A stretch of 64,000 bases of DNA, taken from positions 372,001-436,000 of the forward strand of contig NZ_QVQT02000001.1 of the NCBI RefSeq assembly GCF_003428625.2. The letters are read 5' to 3'. The position numbers and the translations under genes are program-made. A model generated the notes under the pieces. It ran no database searches, was not told where the DNA came from, and saw nothing but the letters and a program-made list of their open reading frames with translations. Of this stretch, positions 44,853 through 55,383 are shown piece after piece (within the stretch, counting starts at the first letter, position 1; the number at the start of each line of letters is the position of its first letter). The DNA comes from Paracidobacterium acidisoli (lineage in GTDB: Bacteria > Acidobacteriota > Terriglobia > Terriglobales > Acidobacteriaceae).

Positions 44853-45839
44853 CTATGAATGTGGCTGTGATTGCGGCGCGGCATTCGGCTGATGCGAATC
44901 CGTTGCGGTGAGCGCGAGGAAGGCATCTTCGAGCGCGGCGGCGGAGACTTCGAGGCTGTGCAGACCGGGATCGCGCAGCAGCATCTCGCGCACAACGCTC
45001 TCGGGATGCTCGGCCGTCACGACGACGGCTTCGCGGTCCTGCTGCACATCGGCGACGGTGGGCAGCGAGCGCAGAAAGCCGGGCTCGAGCTGCGTGACGC
45101 AGCGGATGCGGCGGCCGGAGACGCGGTGCTTGATCTGAGCAGGCGTGCCTTCGCAGATGACCTTTCCTTTGTTGACGACGACGATGCGGCTGGCGAGCAT
45201 GTCGGCCTCTTCGAGGTAGTGCGTGGTCAGCAGCACGGTTTTGCCGGAGGCGGAGAGGGCGCGAATCTCGTCCCAGAGGCTGCGGCGCGATTCGATATCC
45301 ATGCCGACGGTGGGCTCGTCGAGAAAGACAAGGTCGGGATTACCGCAGAGCGCGAGGCCGAAGAGGACGCGCTGCTTCTGGCCGCCGGAGAGCCTGCCGA
45401 ACATGCGCTCTTCAAGGCCTTCGAGCTTTGCGATGCGGACGATCTCCGCAGCGGGAAGCGGATGAGGGTAATAGCTGCGGAAGAGATCGATGTGCTCGCG
45501 GACGCGCAGCATCTCAGGCACGCGCGTGACCTGCAGCATGGCGCCGATGCGGGTGCGCGCGTCGGAGTCGCGCGGGTCGCGGCCCATGACGCGCACGCTG
45601 CCCGCGGTGGGCGAGATGAGGCCTAGAAGCAGGCGCACGGCGGTGGTTTTGCCGGCGCCGTTGGGACCGAGCAGCGCCACCACTTCGCCGGGATAAAGAT
45701 GGAGCGAGAGGCCGTCGAGCGCGGTGTTCTGACCGTAGCGCTTTGTCACCGCATGCAGGCGCGCAGCGGGCGTGCCGTGAGGAGCAGCGGACGGCCGCAT
45801 CTCGCGGGCTCGATCCGGAAGTACGGAAGTTGCCGACAT
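44853..45839 (-). CDS. ABC transporter ATP-binding protein
   Basis: The 328-residue ATPase has Walker A (GPNGAGKTTAVRLL), signature LSGGQKQRVLFG, Walker B (VFLDEPTVGMD) and H-loop (TTHYLEEAD), all intact. It is the first gene of a four-gene minus-strand operon (ATPase, permease, kinase, regulator). GGAG sits in front of the start. Such ABC/two-component sets respond to envelope stress and often export antibiotics; here the substrate is unknown. Confidence 0.94.
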   Translation of the reverse strand: MSATSVLPDRAREMRPSAAPHGTPAARLHAVTKRYGQNTALDGLSLHLYPGEVVALLGPNGAGKTTAVRLLLGLISPTAGSVRVMGRDPRDSDARTRIGAMLQVTRVPEMLRVREHIDLFRSYYPHPLPAAEIVRIAKLEGLEERMFGRLSGGQKQRVLFGLALCGNPDLVFLDEPTVGMDIESRRSLWDEIRALSASGKTVLLTTHYLEEADMLASRIVVVNKGKVICEGTPAQIKHRVSGRRIRCVTQLEPGFLRSLPTVADVQQDREAVVVTAEHPESVVREMLLRDPGLHSLEVSAAALEDAFLALTATDSHQPNAAPQSQPHS

Positions 45840-45923
45840 GGCGTGTCTCCTTCACTCCGAAGATTTTTCTCCGGAGCGTGGAGACAGGATCGCGTGAACG
45901 TGAGACCGGCCCCAGTGGAGGTT

Positions 45924-45951
45924 GTCACGAATCGAATATGACAAACGTCAT
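45924..45951 (-). promoter_or_regulatory. Dyad operator candidate of the ABC/two-component operon
   Basis: Within the 136 bases before the ATPase start, three GTCA/TGAC half sites occur: GTCA at 45924-45927, ATGAC at 45938-45942 and GTCAT at 45947-45951. The last two make the perfect dyad ATGAC-AAAC-GTCAT. The position suits autoregulation by the operon's own response regulator. Confidence 0.5.
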
Positions 45952-45975
45952 GAAGCGGGCCGCGGCTCGTGTTGC

Positions 45976-46980
45976 TTACATGCCTTCGCCGGTGAAGGGA
46001 TTGATCTCGTTCGGCTTTGCTGTGGTGGGATCGGGCGGCTTTACGGCAGCCGCGGTCTCGGCGCCCGTAACCGGAGGCTGCGCGGACGGCGACAGCGGGT
46101 TGTAGACGCGCAGAGGATCGCCGGGGAGCATGCCGTGCGCGTCGAGCGCGATGCGGATGCGGCGCTGGGTTTCGCGCATGGCGGCCCACTGCTGATTGGC
46201 TTTGGTTCTGAGCTGAACGGGATAGATGACCTGCGATCCTTTGATGGAATCGACGCCGAGCAGCGTGGGATCGGCGAGGTAGACGGCAGAGTAGGCGGGA
46301 TCGCTGCGCACGCCCATCGCCACCTCTTTCAGCAGGCTCATGACTTCGTCGGGTTTGGCGGAGAAGTCGACGGAGACGTTGATGGTGGCGACGGAGAAGT
46401 CGCGGGTGAGGTTGGCGACGGTGGTGATCTGCGAGTTGGGAATGACGTAGAGCGTGCCGTCGCTGTCGCGCACCATGGTCTTGCGCAGCGACATGGTCTC
46501 GACGGTGCCGCTGAGTCCGGCGAGACGGACGACATCGCCGACGTTGTACTGATCTTCGACGAGAATCAGAAAGCCGTTGAGGCAGTCTTTCACGATGGTC
46601 TGCGCGGCGAGGCCGATGGCGACTCCGGCGACTCCGGCGCTGGTGAGCAGCGGCCCGAGGTTGAAGCCCAGCAGAGGCAGAATATAGAGCGCGGCGATGA
46701 CGGCGATGACGCCGATGCCGGTGGCGCGAACGACGGCGGTGAGCGTTTTGACCTGGGCGAGATGCCCGGCGCCGGTCGAATGGCGCTCGGCAGTGCGAAT
46801 GACGCGCGCCGAGATGACGTTGAGCAGGCGCGACAGCAGCCACGCGGCAACCGCGACGGCAATCAGCCGGGGAAGCTTATCGTGCAGAAAATCCTGAAGA
46901 TCCTGCACATATTCACGGCTCAGCGTATCGAAGAAGCCACGGAAAAGTTCATGTGGTGCGATCAAAAGGAAAGGTTTCAT
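45976..46980 (-). CDS. Small-conductance mechanosensitive channel (MscS family)
   Basis: The 334-residue inner-membrane protein has three hydrophobic segments, the pore helix GVAGVAIGLAAQTIVKD and the beta domain (VGDVVRLAGLSGTVETMSL, RDSDGTLYVIPNSQI). It releases solutes on hypo-osmotic shock. The C-terminus ends in a Pro-rich tail (PPVTGAETAAAVKPPDP). It is divergent from the small exported protein gene, 42 bases apart. Confidence 0.93.
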   Translation of the reverse strand: MKPFLLIAPHELFRGFFDTLSREYVQDLQDFLHDKLPRLIAVAVAAWLLSRLLNVISARVIRTAERHSTGAGHLAQVKTLTAVVRATGIGVIAVIAALYILPLLGFNLGPLLTSAGVAGVAIGLAAQTIVKDCLNGFLILVEDQYNVGDVVRLAGLSGTVETMSLRKTMVRDSDGTLYVIPNSQITTVANLTRDFSVATINVSVDFSAKPDEVMSLLKEVAMGVRSDPAYSAVYLADPTLLGVDSIKGSQVIYPVQLRTKANQQWAAMRETQRRIRIALDAHGMLPGDPLRVYNPLSPSAQPPVTGAETAAAVKPPDPTTAKPNEINPFTGEGM

Positions 46981-47022
46981 TCTTTTCTCGATAACGGCGA
47001 TGGAATCTTCCTATAATGTGCC

Positions 47023-47412
47023 ATGCGAAGCCCGATCCGACACTTAGATGCAATTCTGCGCTGGGCCGCACTGCTGCTGATCAGCTTCTGCTGCGCTGAT
47101 GCTCATGCGTGGCAGGCACAGCAGGTCCCGGCCCTGCCGCCGGCTCTCAACCCTACTCCCCCCTTCAGCGCGTCGGAGCCTCCGGACCACAGACTCGAAG
47201 AAGCCGAGAGACACATGGCGATTCAGCGGGCGGTGCAGCGCCAGAAAGAGATCGCCGACGAGACGACGAGACTGCTGGTGCTTGCGCAGGAGCTGAAGGC
47301 CGACGTGGAAAAAAGCACCAAGGATCAGCTTTCACTCCATGTGGTGAAGAAAGCGGAAGAGATCGAGAAGCTGGCCAAATCGGTGAAGGACAAGATGCGC
47401 GACGGTCAGTGA
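47023..47412 (+). CDS. Small exported protein of unknown function
   Basis: The 129-residue protein has a signal peptide (WAALLLISFCCADAHAW), a proline-rich linker, then a long charged, probably coiled-coil helix (RAVQRQKEIADETTRLLVLA, KKAEEIEKLAKSVKDKM). TATAAT (47012-47017) lies five bases before ATG, so the mRNA may be leaderless. It overlaps the 3' end of the convergent PP2C gene by seven bases. I do not recognise the family. Confidence 0.8.
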   Translation: MRSPIRHLDAILRWAALLLISFCCADAHAWQAQQVPALPPALNPTPPFSASEPPDHRLEEAERHMAIQRAVQRQKEIADETTRLLVLAQELKADVEKSTKDQLSLHVVKKAEEIEKLAKSVKDKMRDGQ

Positions 47413-48605
47413 AGGCAGCGGATCAGCAGCAGCGTCTGATCGTCAATCTGTTTTCCGAAGGCTCCGGCCTGGGCCAGGATGGCCTCTGCCAGCTCCGGCA
47501 GAGGGCGCGCCACGTGGCCGGCGATGGCCTCTTCGAGTGAGTCCACGCCAAACTCGCGGCCATGGCGGTCGCAGACTTCGAGAATGCCGTCGGTGGCGAC
47601 GACGAGCAGATCGCCGGGCGCGGTCTGCAGCGTATCGCCGGTAAAGCCGGAGACGGGCAGCAGGCCGAGCGGGTACTGCTCCTCTTCAAGGCGATCAAGC
47701 GCTCTGCGCTCCCCCTGCCAGTGCAGGATGGGCGGACTGGCCGCCATAGCGTAAAAGACACTGCCGTCGGCGTTGAGGCGGAAGGCGGTGAAGGTGGCGT
47801 ACATGTGCGGCTCCTTCACCGCGGGCAGCACGCGGTTGAGGCGCTCGAAGAGCTGCGGCAGAGTGCTGCCGGATTCGGTCACCGCGGCATCGAGCAATGC
47901 GGTGCGCGTCGCGGTCTTGAGCATGCCCATCAGAATGCCGGCGGAGAGGCCGTGGCCGGCGATATCGCCGAGATAGGCGATGGCATCGCCATTGGACAGA
48001 GCGAGAGCATCGACCAGATCGCCGCCCACCTTCTCACTGGGCCGCGAGACGCCGTACATCTCGAAGCGGCGGGTCTTGAGCGCGATGGGCGGGACCAGGG
48101 TCTTCTGCATGCCGTGCGCGAGCTCGAGCTCATTGCGCAGACGGAACGACTCCCTGCCCTCGCGCCGGATGTACGCAATGAAAAATACATAGGAGACGAT
48201 CACCACGACCATGATTCCGGTCGATGCAAATGCGATGCCCTTCTCCGATGGAACCTCCAGCACGTGAAACGCCTGAGCCAGACGGTCGGAAGCCCATCTG
48301 TCGAACGTGCCGGTAAAGAACTGAAGGACCGCCAGCCCGACCAGAGCGATGACCGGCAGCCGCGCGAGCACGATGATCCACAACGCCGCATTGAGGCCGG
48401 AAACGGCGGCGATGAGCAGCACCACGGCATAGGGGAGAGTTCCCCGGCTGGTGAGATCGACATAAAACCCGATCACCGAAAAGAGAAGAAAGACCGCGGC
48501 CATCAGCACCCACAACCGATTCATGGGCACCGAACGAAAATGCGTCCAGCGCTTCGGCGTTCTGAGCAACCAGGGTTTCCGATCTGCCGCCATGGCCCGA
48601 ACCAT
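47406..48605 (-). CDS. PP2C-family Ser/Thr phosphatase (SpoIIE/RsbU-like)
   Basis: The 399-residue protein has hydrophobic segments in its first third (about residues 30-140), then the SpoIIE-type catalytic domain: GVSRPSEKVGGDLVDAL, AIAYLGDIAGHGLSAGI, and LVVATDGILEVCDR, with metal-binding Asp residues in place. Such membrane-tied phosphatases control anti-sigma partners or stress signalling. The start (48605) lies about 20 bases after the hppA terminator, so its promoter must lie inside that region. ATG 48593 is an alternative. Confidence 0.9.
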   Translation of the reverse strand: MVRAMAADRKPWLLRTPKRWTHFRSVPMNRLWVLMAAVFLLFSVIGFYVDLTSRGTLPYAVVLLIAAVSGLNAALWIIVLARLPVIALVGLAVLQFFTGTFDRWASDRLAQAFHVLEVPSEKGIAFASTGIMVVVIVSYVFFIAYIRREGRESFRLRNELELAHGMQKTLVPPIALKTRRFEMYGVSRPSEKVGGDLVDALALSNGDAIAYLGDIAGHGLSAGILMGMLKTATRTALLDAAVTESGSTLPQLFERLNRVLPAVKEPHMYATFTAFRLNADGSVFYAMAASPPILHWQGERRALDRLEEEQYPLGLLPVSGFTGDTLQTAPGDLLVVATDGILEVCDRHGREFGVDSLEEAIAGHVARPLPELAEAILAQAGAFGKQIDDQTLLLIRCLH

Positions 48606-48625
48606 ATCAGATTTTTGCGCGCGAA

Positions 48626-48658
48626 CGAAAAAGGCCGCCCTCCTTCGAGAGCGGCCTT
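48626..48658 (-). terminator. Rho-independent terminator of hppA
   Basis: On the minus strand AAGGCCGC-TCTC-GAAG-GAGG-GCGGCCTT pairs well and ends in TTTTTC. It lies 20 bases past the hppA stop. Confidence 0.88.
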
Positions 48659-48677
48659 GCGTAGCTTGCGCCCGCCG

Positions 48678-50942
48678 TCAGACAAATAACGGAGCCAGCA
48701 CCAGGGTCACGGTAGCCAGCAGCTTGATGAGCACGTGCAGCGATGGACCGGCGGTGTCCTTGAAGGGATCACCGACCGTATCGCCGACGACCGCGGCTTT
48801 GTGCGCCTCGGACCGCTTGCCGCCGTGCGCACCGCTTTCAATGTATTTCTTGGCGTTGTCCCAGGCGCCGCCGCCGTTGTTCATGAGCATGGCGAGCAGA
48901 ATGCCGCTGATGGTTCCCACCATCAGCAGCGCGGCCACGGCTTCGGCTCCGCCGAGGTTGAGCGGCACGCCGTTGATGCGCGGACTGCTCATCAGGTCGT
49001 GCAGATGGAACTCGGGGCTGAAGTAGCGGAAGGTGACACCGACGATGAGCGGCATGGCGACGGCGAGCACGCCGGGCATAACCATCTCCCTGAGCGCGGC
49101 GCCGGTGACGATGCTGACGCAGCGTCCGTAGTCGGGCTGCGAGGTGCCGGCCATGATGCCGGGATTCTCGCGGAACTGGCGGTGCACATCTTCGATCACG
49201 GTCTGCGCGGTGCGTCCGACGGCCTTGATGGCCATGGACGAGAAGAGGTAGGTGAGCATGGCTCCGAGCAGCGCGCCGACGAAGACGGGCACGGAGGCGA
49301 GGTTGATGTTCGAGAAGCTCCATCCGGGCGGCATTACGCCGCCTGCGGCGGCGACGCGCTGGCTGACGATGTCGTGGATGGAGGCGAGGTATGCCGAGAA
49401 GAGCAGGAAGGCGGCGAGCGATGCGGAGCCGATGGCGTAGCCCTTGGTGAGCGCCTTGGTGGTGTTGCCCGCGGCGTCGAGCCGGTCGGTCTTTTCGCGC
49501 ACGCTCTCGGGCTGATTGCTCATTTCGATGATGCCGCCGGCGTTGTCGGTGATGGGGCCGAAGGTATCCATTGCCAGAATGTAGGCCGCCGAGGAGAGCA
49601 TGCCCATGGTGGCGATGGCGGTGCCGTAGATGCCCTTGGCGTAGCTGGATATGTTCGTCACATCGTGCAGGCCGAGCGTGCCGAAGTAGTAGCTGAGCAG
49701 CAGAGCCGCGCTGATGACGATGACGGGAAGCGCGGGCGTCTCCATACCGATGGCGAGGCCGCTGATGATGTTGGTGGCCGGGCCGGTGGTGGAGGCGAGC
49801 GCGATGCTGCGCACGGGACGGAAGCGGGTTTCGGTGTAGTACTCGGTGATGCGGACGAAGAGGAAGGAGGTAATGATGCCGCAGATGCCGCATCCGAGCA
49901 GCCACCAGCGCGCGCCGAGCATGAAGTAGACGGCGGCGGCGAAGCCGGCGAGGGCGAGGAGCGTGGTGATGTAGTAGCCCTTGTTCAGCGCGTGCATCGG
50001 GTCTTCATCTTCTTTGCTGTGCACCATGCTGACGCCGATGATGCTGGCCACGAGATTGATGGCCTGCACGATGAGCGGAAAGAGAATGCCCTTGATGCCG
50101 AAGACGGGAAAGAGCGCCGCGCCGAGGATCATGGCGCCGACGTTTTCCGCCGCAGTGGACTCGAAGATGTCAGCGCCGCGGCCTGCGCAGTCGCCGACGT
50201 TGTCGCCGACCAGATCGGCGATGACGGCCGGATTGCGCGGATCGTCTTCCGGAATGCCGGCCTCGACCTTGCCGACGAGATCAGCGCCGACGTCGGCAGC
50301 CTTGGTATAGATGCCGCCGCCAAGCTGCGCGAAGAGCGCGACGAGCGAGGCTCCGAAGCCGAAGCCGACGAGCTGATAGGGCGCCTGCTGCGGGTCATGC
50401 AGTCCGCCGAAGGCGAGGAAGAGAATGCCGACGCCGAGCAGAGAGAGTCCGACCACGACCAGGCCGGTGACCGCACCGCCACGAAGGGCGATCTGCAGGG
50501 CCTTGCCCAGGCTGGTGCGCGCCGCGGCAGCGGTGCGGATGTTCGAACGGATGGAGACCGCCATGCCGGTCTGTCCGGAGATGGCCGAGCAGGCGGCTCC
50601 GATGATGAAGCTGATGACCACCTTGACGGCATAGGGCCGGGTGAAGGGAGAAAGCTGATAGCCCACAAAAAGGACGACGGCCAGCCCGGCGGCGATCAGA
50701 GCAATCGTTCCGTACTGGCGCTTCATGAAGGCTTCCGCACCCTCTTTGATCGCGTCGGAGATGCGCTGCATCTCCGGTGTGCCGGTGTCAGAGCCCAGAA
50801 CCGATCGCGAAAAAAGATAAGCGGCCAGAAGTCCGAGGACGCCGGCGGCCAGCGCGATCCAGAGATATATACTGCCGCTCCCCGTGGAGCCTTCGCTGCC
50901 TGCCTGCCAGATCCAGGCGGCTGCTGCAGGGAATGAAGCCAT
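48678..50942 (-). CDS. hppA: Membrane-bound proton-pumping pyrophosphatase
   Basis: The 754-residue integral membrane enzyme hydrolyses pyrophosphate and pumps protons. The pyrophosphate-binding core is intact (GGIYTKAADVGADLVGKVE, then DDPRNPAVIADLVGDNVGD). The position that decides potassium need reads GNTTKA, with Lys at about residue 496, the hallmark of K+-independent H+-pumps. The variant ADLVGD, rather than ADNVGD, recalls the plant type II branch. About 15-16 transmembrane helices are expected. A terminator follows. Confidence 0.96.
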   Translation of the reverse strand: MASFPAAAAWIWQAGSEGSTGSGSIYLWIALAAGVLGLLAAYLFSRSVLGSDTGTPEMQRISDAIKEGAEAFMKRQYGTIALIAAGLAVVLFVGYQLSPFTRPYAVKVVISFIIGAACSAISGQTGMAVSIRSNIRTAAAARTSLGKALQIALRGGAVTGLVVVGLSLLGVGILFLAFGGLHDPQQAPYQLVGFGFGASLVALFAQLGGGIYTKAADVGADLVGKVEAGIPEDDPRNPAVIADLVGDNVGDCAGRGADIFESTAAENVGAMILGAALFPVFGIKGILFPLIVQAINLVASIIGVSMVHSKEDEDPMHALNKGYYITTLLALAGFAAAVYFMLGARWWLLGCGICGIITSFLFVRITEYYTETRFRPVRSIALASTTGPATNIISGLAIGMETPALPVIVISAALLLSYYFGTLGLHDVTNISSYAKGIYGTAIATMGMLSSAAYILAMDTFGPITDNAGGIIEMSNQPESVREKTDRLDAAGNTTKALTKGYAIGSASLAAFLLFSAYLASIHDIVSQRVAAAGGVMPPGWSFSNINLASVPVFVGALLGAMLTYLFSSMAIKAVGRTAQTVIEDVHRQFRENPGIMAGTSQPDYGRCVSIVTGAALREMVMPGVLAVAMPLIVGVTFRYFSPEFHLHDLMSSPRINGVPLNLGGAEAVAALLMVGTISGILLAMLMNNGGGAWDNAKKYIESGAHGGKRSEAHKAAVVGDTVGDPFKDTAGPSLHVLIKLLATVTLVLAPLFV

Positions 50943-51633
50943 TCAACATCCTCCAGAAAAAATCAGAAACCCGTTTGGATGACCGGCAAGAAGCGGTCAC
51001 CACTGCCCTAAAAATAAAAACAAGCTATTTTGATGCAAATACTTGCTGAGATAAGACCTGTTTTTTGAACACCCACCGGCGGGGCAGATGTACATCCGGC
51101 ACAAAACGGCTCATTAAAGCACGCGGCGAAAACGACGGTCAACGGAGGCAGGGGACAGCCAGGCGGCAGAGATCCGGTAACGGACCGGAATCGAAGCGCT
51201 CTGAGAAGAGCGATGAGGCGTCGTGTCTTCACGCCGGTCTGCAGGGCATGGTCTCCTCCATCTCCTTTGGTTATGGGCCTGCCGCGCTGAAAAGCATGAG
51301 TGTACGGGATGCACAGAAGCCGGTGCAAGGAGCGCAGAAGAACGGCCAGTGGCCGGTTTCGGAGCGATTTGCGGCGGAGGCCTTCCCTGTTCCAGGGTCC
51401 GGTTACAAAACAATTGCAAAGCCGCCGGGGCCGGGATTGCTCCACGGTCATCGAAAGTTCAGGCAGAGATGTGCTTTTGTCCCCGGTTGGGGCCTGGCTG
51501 AGAGCAGTGCATTTCTTCCCCGAAGGGTATGGTCCGGGCGGCTGCCCGGGCTGTACAATTTGCAGTCATTTATCGAACATAGGAAGAGGCGATTTCGGCG
51601 GGAGCCGATTTCGTACGTAGCCGAGAGGTGCCG
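50943..51633. other. Gene-free stretch between hppA and the E1 dehydrogenase
   Basis: The 690 bases between the divergent genes hold the promoters of both, but I could not place them with confidence. Open readings here on both strands lack family motifs, plausible starts and coding-like composition, and I leave them out. Confidence 0.6.
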
Positions 51634-53817
<2,184 letters not shown>

Positions 53818-53860
53818 GCTGCCTCTGATTTCAAGACTGCTTTCCGGAGCGGAGTGCGGC

Positions 53861-54043
53861 ATGAGCGATACAAAAGATCACAGGACGGATAGCTGCTGTG
53901 AAACGCAGAACGATTTGCTTTCGGACGAACGGAGGCAGGCAGCCATCGATACGCTAAGGGAGTTTGGACGCGGACGGAAGCTGCCGGAGGGGATGACGAT
54001 TCGATCGATGATCGAAGAAGGACGACGCCTCTTCAGCGCGTGA
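53861..54043 (+). CDS. Small protein of unknown function, antitoxin-like end
   Basis: The 60-residue protein (MSDTKDHRTDSCCETQN start) ends in RKLPEGMTIRSMIEEGRRL. That end resembles the C-terminal part of VapB-type antitoxins, but no VapC toxin gene is near. GGAG precedes ATG 53861. It overlaps the convergent methyltransferase gene by eleven bases. It could be a lone antitoxin, or unrelated. Confidence 0.6.
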   Translation: MSDTKDHRTDSCCETQNDLLSDERRQAAIDTLREFGRGRKLPEGMTIRSMIEEGRRLFSA

Positions 54044-54689
54044 TGATGACTTCGTAGAGGTTGTCTTTGGCGAGGAAGAAGCGGTAGTTGCCGAAGGCGG
54101 AGAAGAGCTTCTCAATATTGCGGTTGGTGTAGACGCGGCGTACCGGGAAGGGCTCAGACTCCTGCATCTCGATCTCGGAGCTGTCGGTGAGGTGGTAGCG
54201 GCAGTAGGCCGTGAAGGGGCCGGTAGCCTTGCTGTGAAAGATGGCCAGGATGCGTCCGCCGTGGTGGACGGCCCGGTGCAGACGCTCGATGAGCGGGGCG
54301 ACCAGCGCATCGGGCAGGTAGTCGAGCGTGGCCCAGAGCAGGACCGCATCGAACTCACGCCCCTCGAAGTTCAGGTTCTGCTCGAAAAAGCCTTCAATGT
54401 TGAATCCCGGCTCGGCGCCGGGCTCGGACGGGGGCAGCTCCCACTGGCCGGTGAGCGCTTCATGGACGATGTCCGCCATGTAGACGCTTTGCCCGAGGCC
54501 GGTGAGGAAGTTGATGTTCTGCGGCGAGGTGGGACCGATATCGAGCACGCGCATGCCGGGCTCGGCCTTCATGTCTTTCAGCAGCGCCGTCCAGCCGCTG
54601 GAGTGGCGGGGAATGCGCGGGCCGGAGAGCACGGTACGGCTCTGCCGGTCGGATTCGCCCTGCTTTCGCTGAAAGAGACTTCGAATCAC
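54033..54689 (-). CDS. Class I SAM-dependent methyltransferase-like protein
   Basis: The 218-residue protein has a SAM-binding motif I variant (MRVLDIGPTSPQNINFL) in place of GxGxG, and a motif DAVLLWATLDYLPD. The C-terminal half has HHGGRILAIFHS. The substrate is unknown. It is alone on the minus strand, with the bactofilin gene about 130 bases upstream. Confidence 0.83.
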   Translation of the reverse strand: MIRSLFQRKQGESDRQSRTVLSGPRIPRHSSGWTALLKDMKAEPGMRVLDIGPTSPQNINFLTGLGQSVYMADIVHEALTGQWELPPSEPGAEPGFNIEGFFEQNLNFEGREFDAVLLWATLDYLPDALVAPLIERLHRAVHHGGRILAIFHSKATGPFTAYCRYHLTDSSEIEMQESEPFPVRRVYTNRNIEKLFSAFGNYRFFLAKDNLYEVIITR

Positions 54690-54820
54690 GCTGCTCGATG
54701 ATCCCCTTGCCCGGTTCCTGTCCGGATGCTGAAAACAGCATAACGCGCAGCTGCGCAGCCTTTGCCGCCTGGGCTACGCGCCTTCAGGCCTGTGCCCTGA
54801 CGGGACCGCGCCCTGATGTT

Positions 54821-55270
54821 TCAGCTCTGGCCGGGAGCATTGAAGAGTGCGCCGGAGGCCGAACCGGAGGCAGAACCCGATGCCGAGGCCGGCGCAGCCG
54901 GCGGTGCGGCTGCTGCCGGACGCTCATGCGCCGCAGCGCCCGCCTGCACCAGATCCACTTTGCCGGAGAATACGGCGTTTTCCTCGATGGCAAGCCTTAC
55001 CGAGCGGATATCGCCCGACACATTGCAGCCGGAGCGCAGATCGACGCGGCCGCCGGCGGTGATGTCTCCGCGAAGCGTTCCCTGCACGACCACGTCGCGA
55101 GCCGACACATTGGCCTGCACACGCGCATTGGCACCGATGGTGAGACGGCTCTCGGTGAGGGTGATGGTGCCTTCAACGAGACCCTCGACGAGCAGGTCCT
55201 CACTGCCTTTTACTTCACCGCGAATCTGGACGGATTTGCCGATTGCGGCGCTGACTTCTCCTGCTGCCAT
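54821..55270 (-). CDS. Bactofilin
   Basis: The 149-residue cytoskeletal protein has the bactofilin beta-helix (QIRGEVKGSEDLLVEGLVEG, then RVQANVSARDVVVQG). ATG 55270 follows AGGAG; the reading to 55447 is not supported. The C-terminal tail is Ala/Pro/Ser-rich (PPAAPASASGSASGSASG). Bactofilins polymerise without nucleotide and help place cell-wall or envelope machinery. Confidence 0.93.
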   Translation of the reverse strand: MAAGEVSAAIGKSVQIRGEVKGSEDLLVEGLVEGTITLTESRLTIGANARVQANVSARDVVVQGTLRGDITAGGRVDLRSGCNVSGDIRSVRLAIEENAVFSGKVDLVQAGAAAHERPAAAAPPAAPASASGSASGSASGALFNAPGQS

Positions 55271-55383
55271 GCATAGACTCCTGTGCTTTCCGGCTTTGCT
55301 CGAACTATACGCAAGGCGGCGTAAGCTCGCAACCTTTCCCCTGTAACTCGCGGCGCTGCCCTGCTTTGTTCCGCGGTCTGACA

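Noticed and set aside
48735-50936. 733-codon plus-strand open frame
   Set aside because: Antisense shadow of hppA, Gly/Asp/Glu/His-rich and without motifs.
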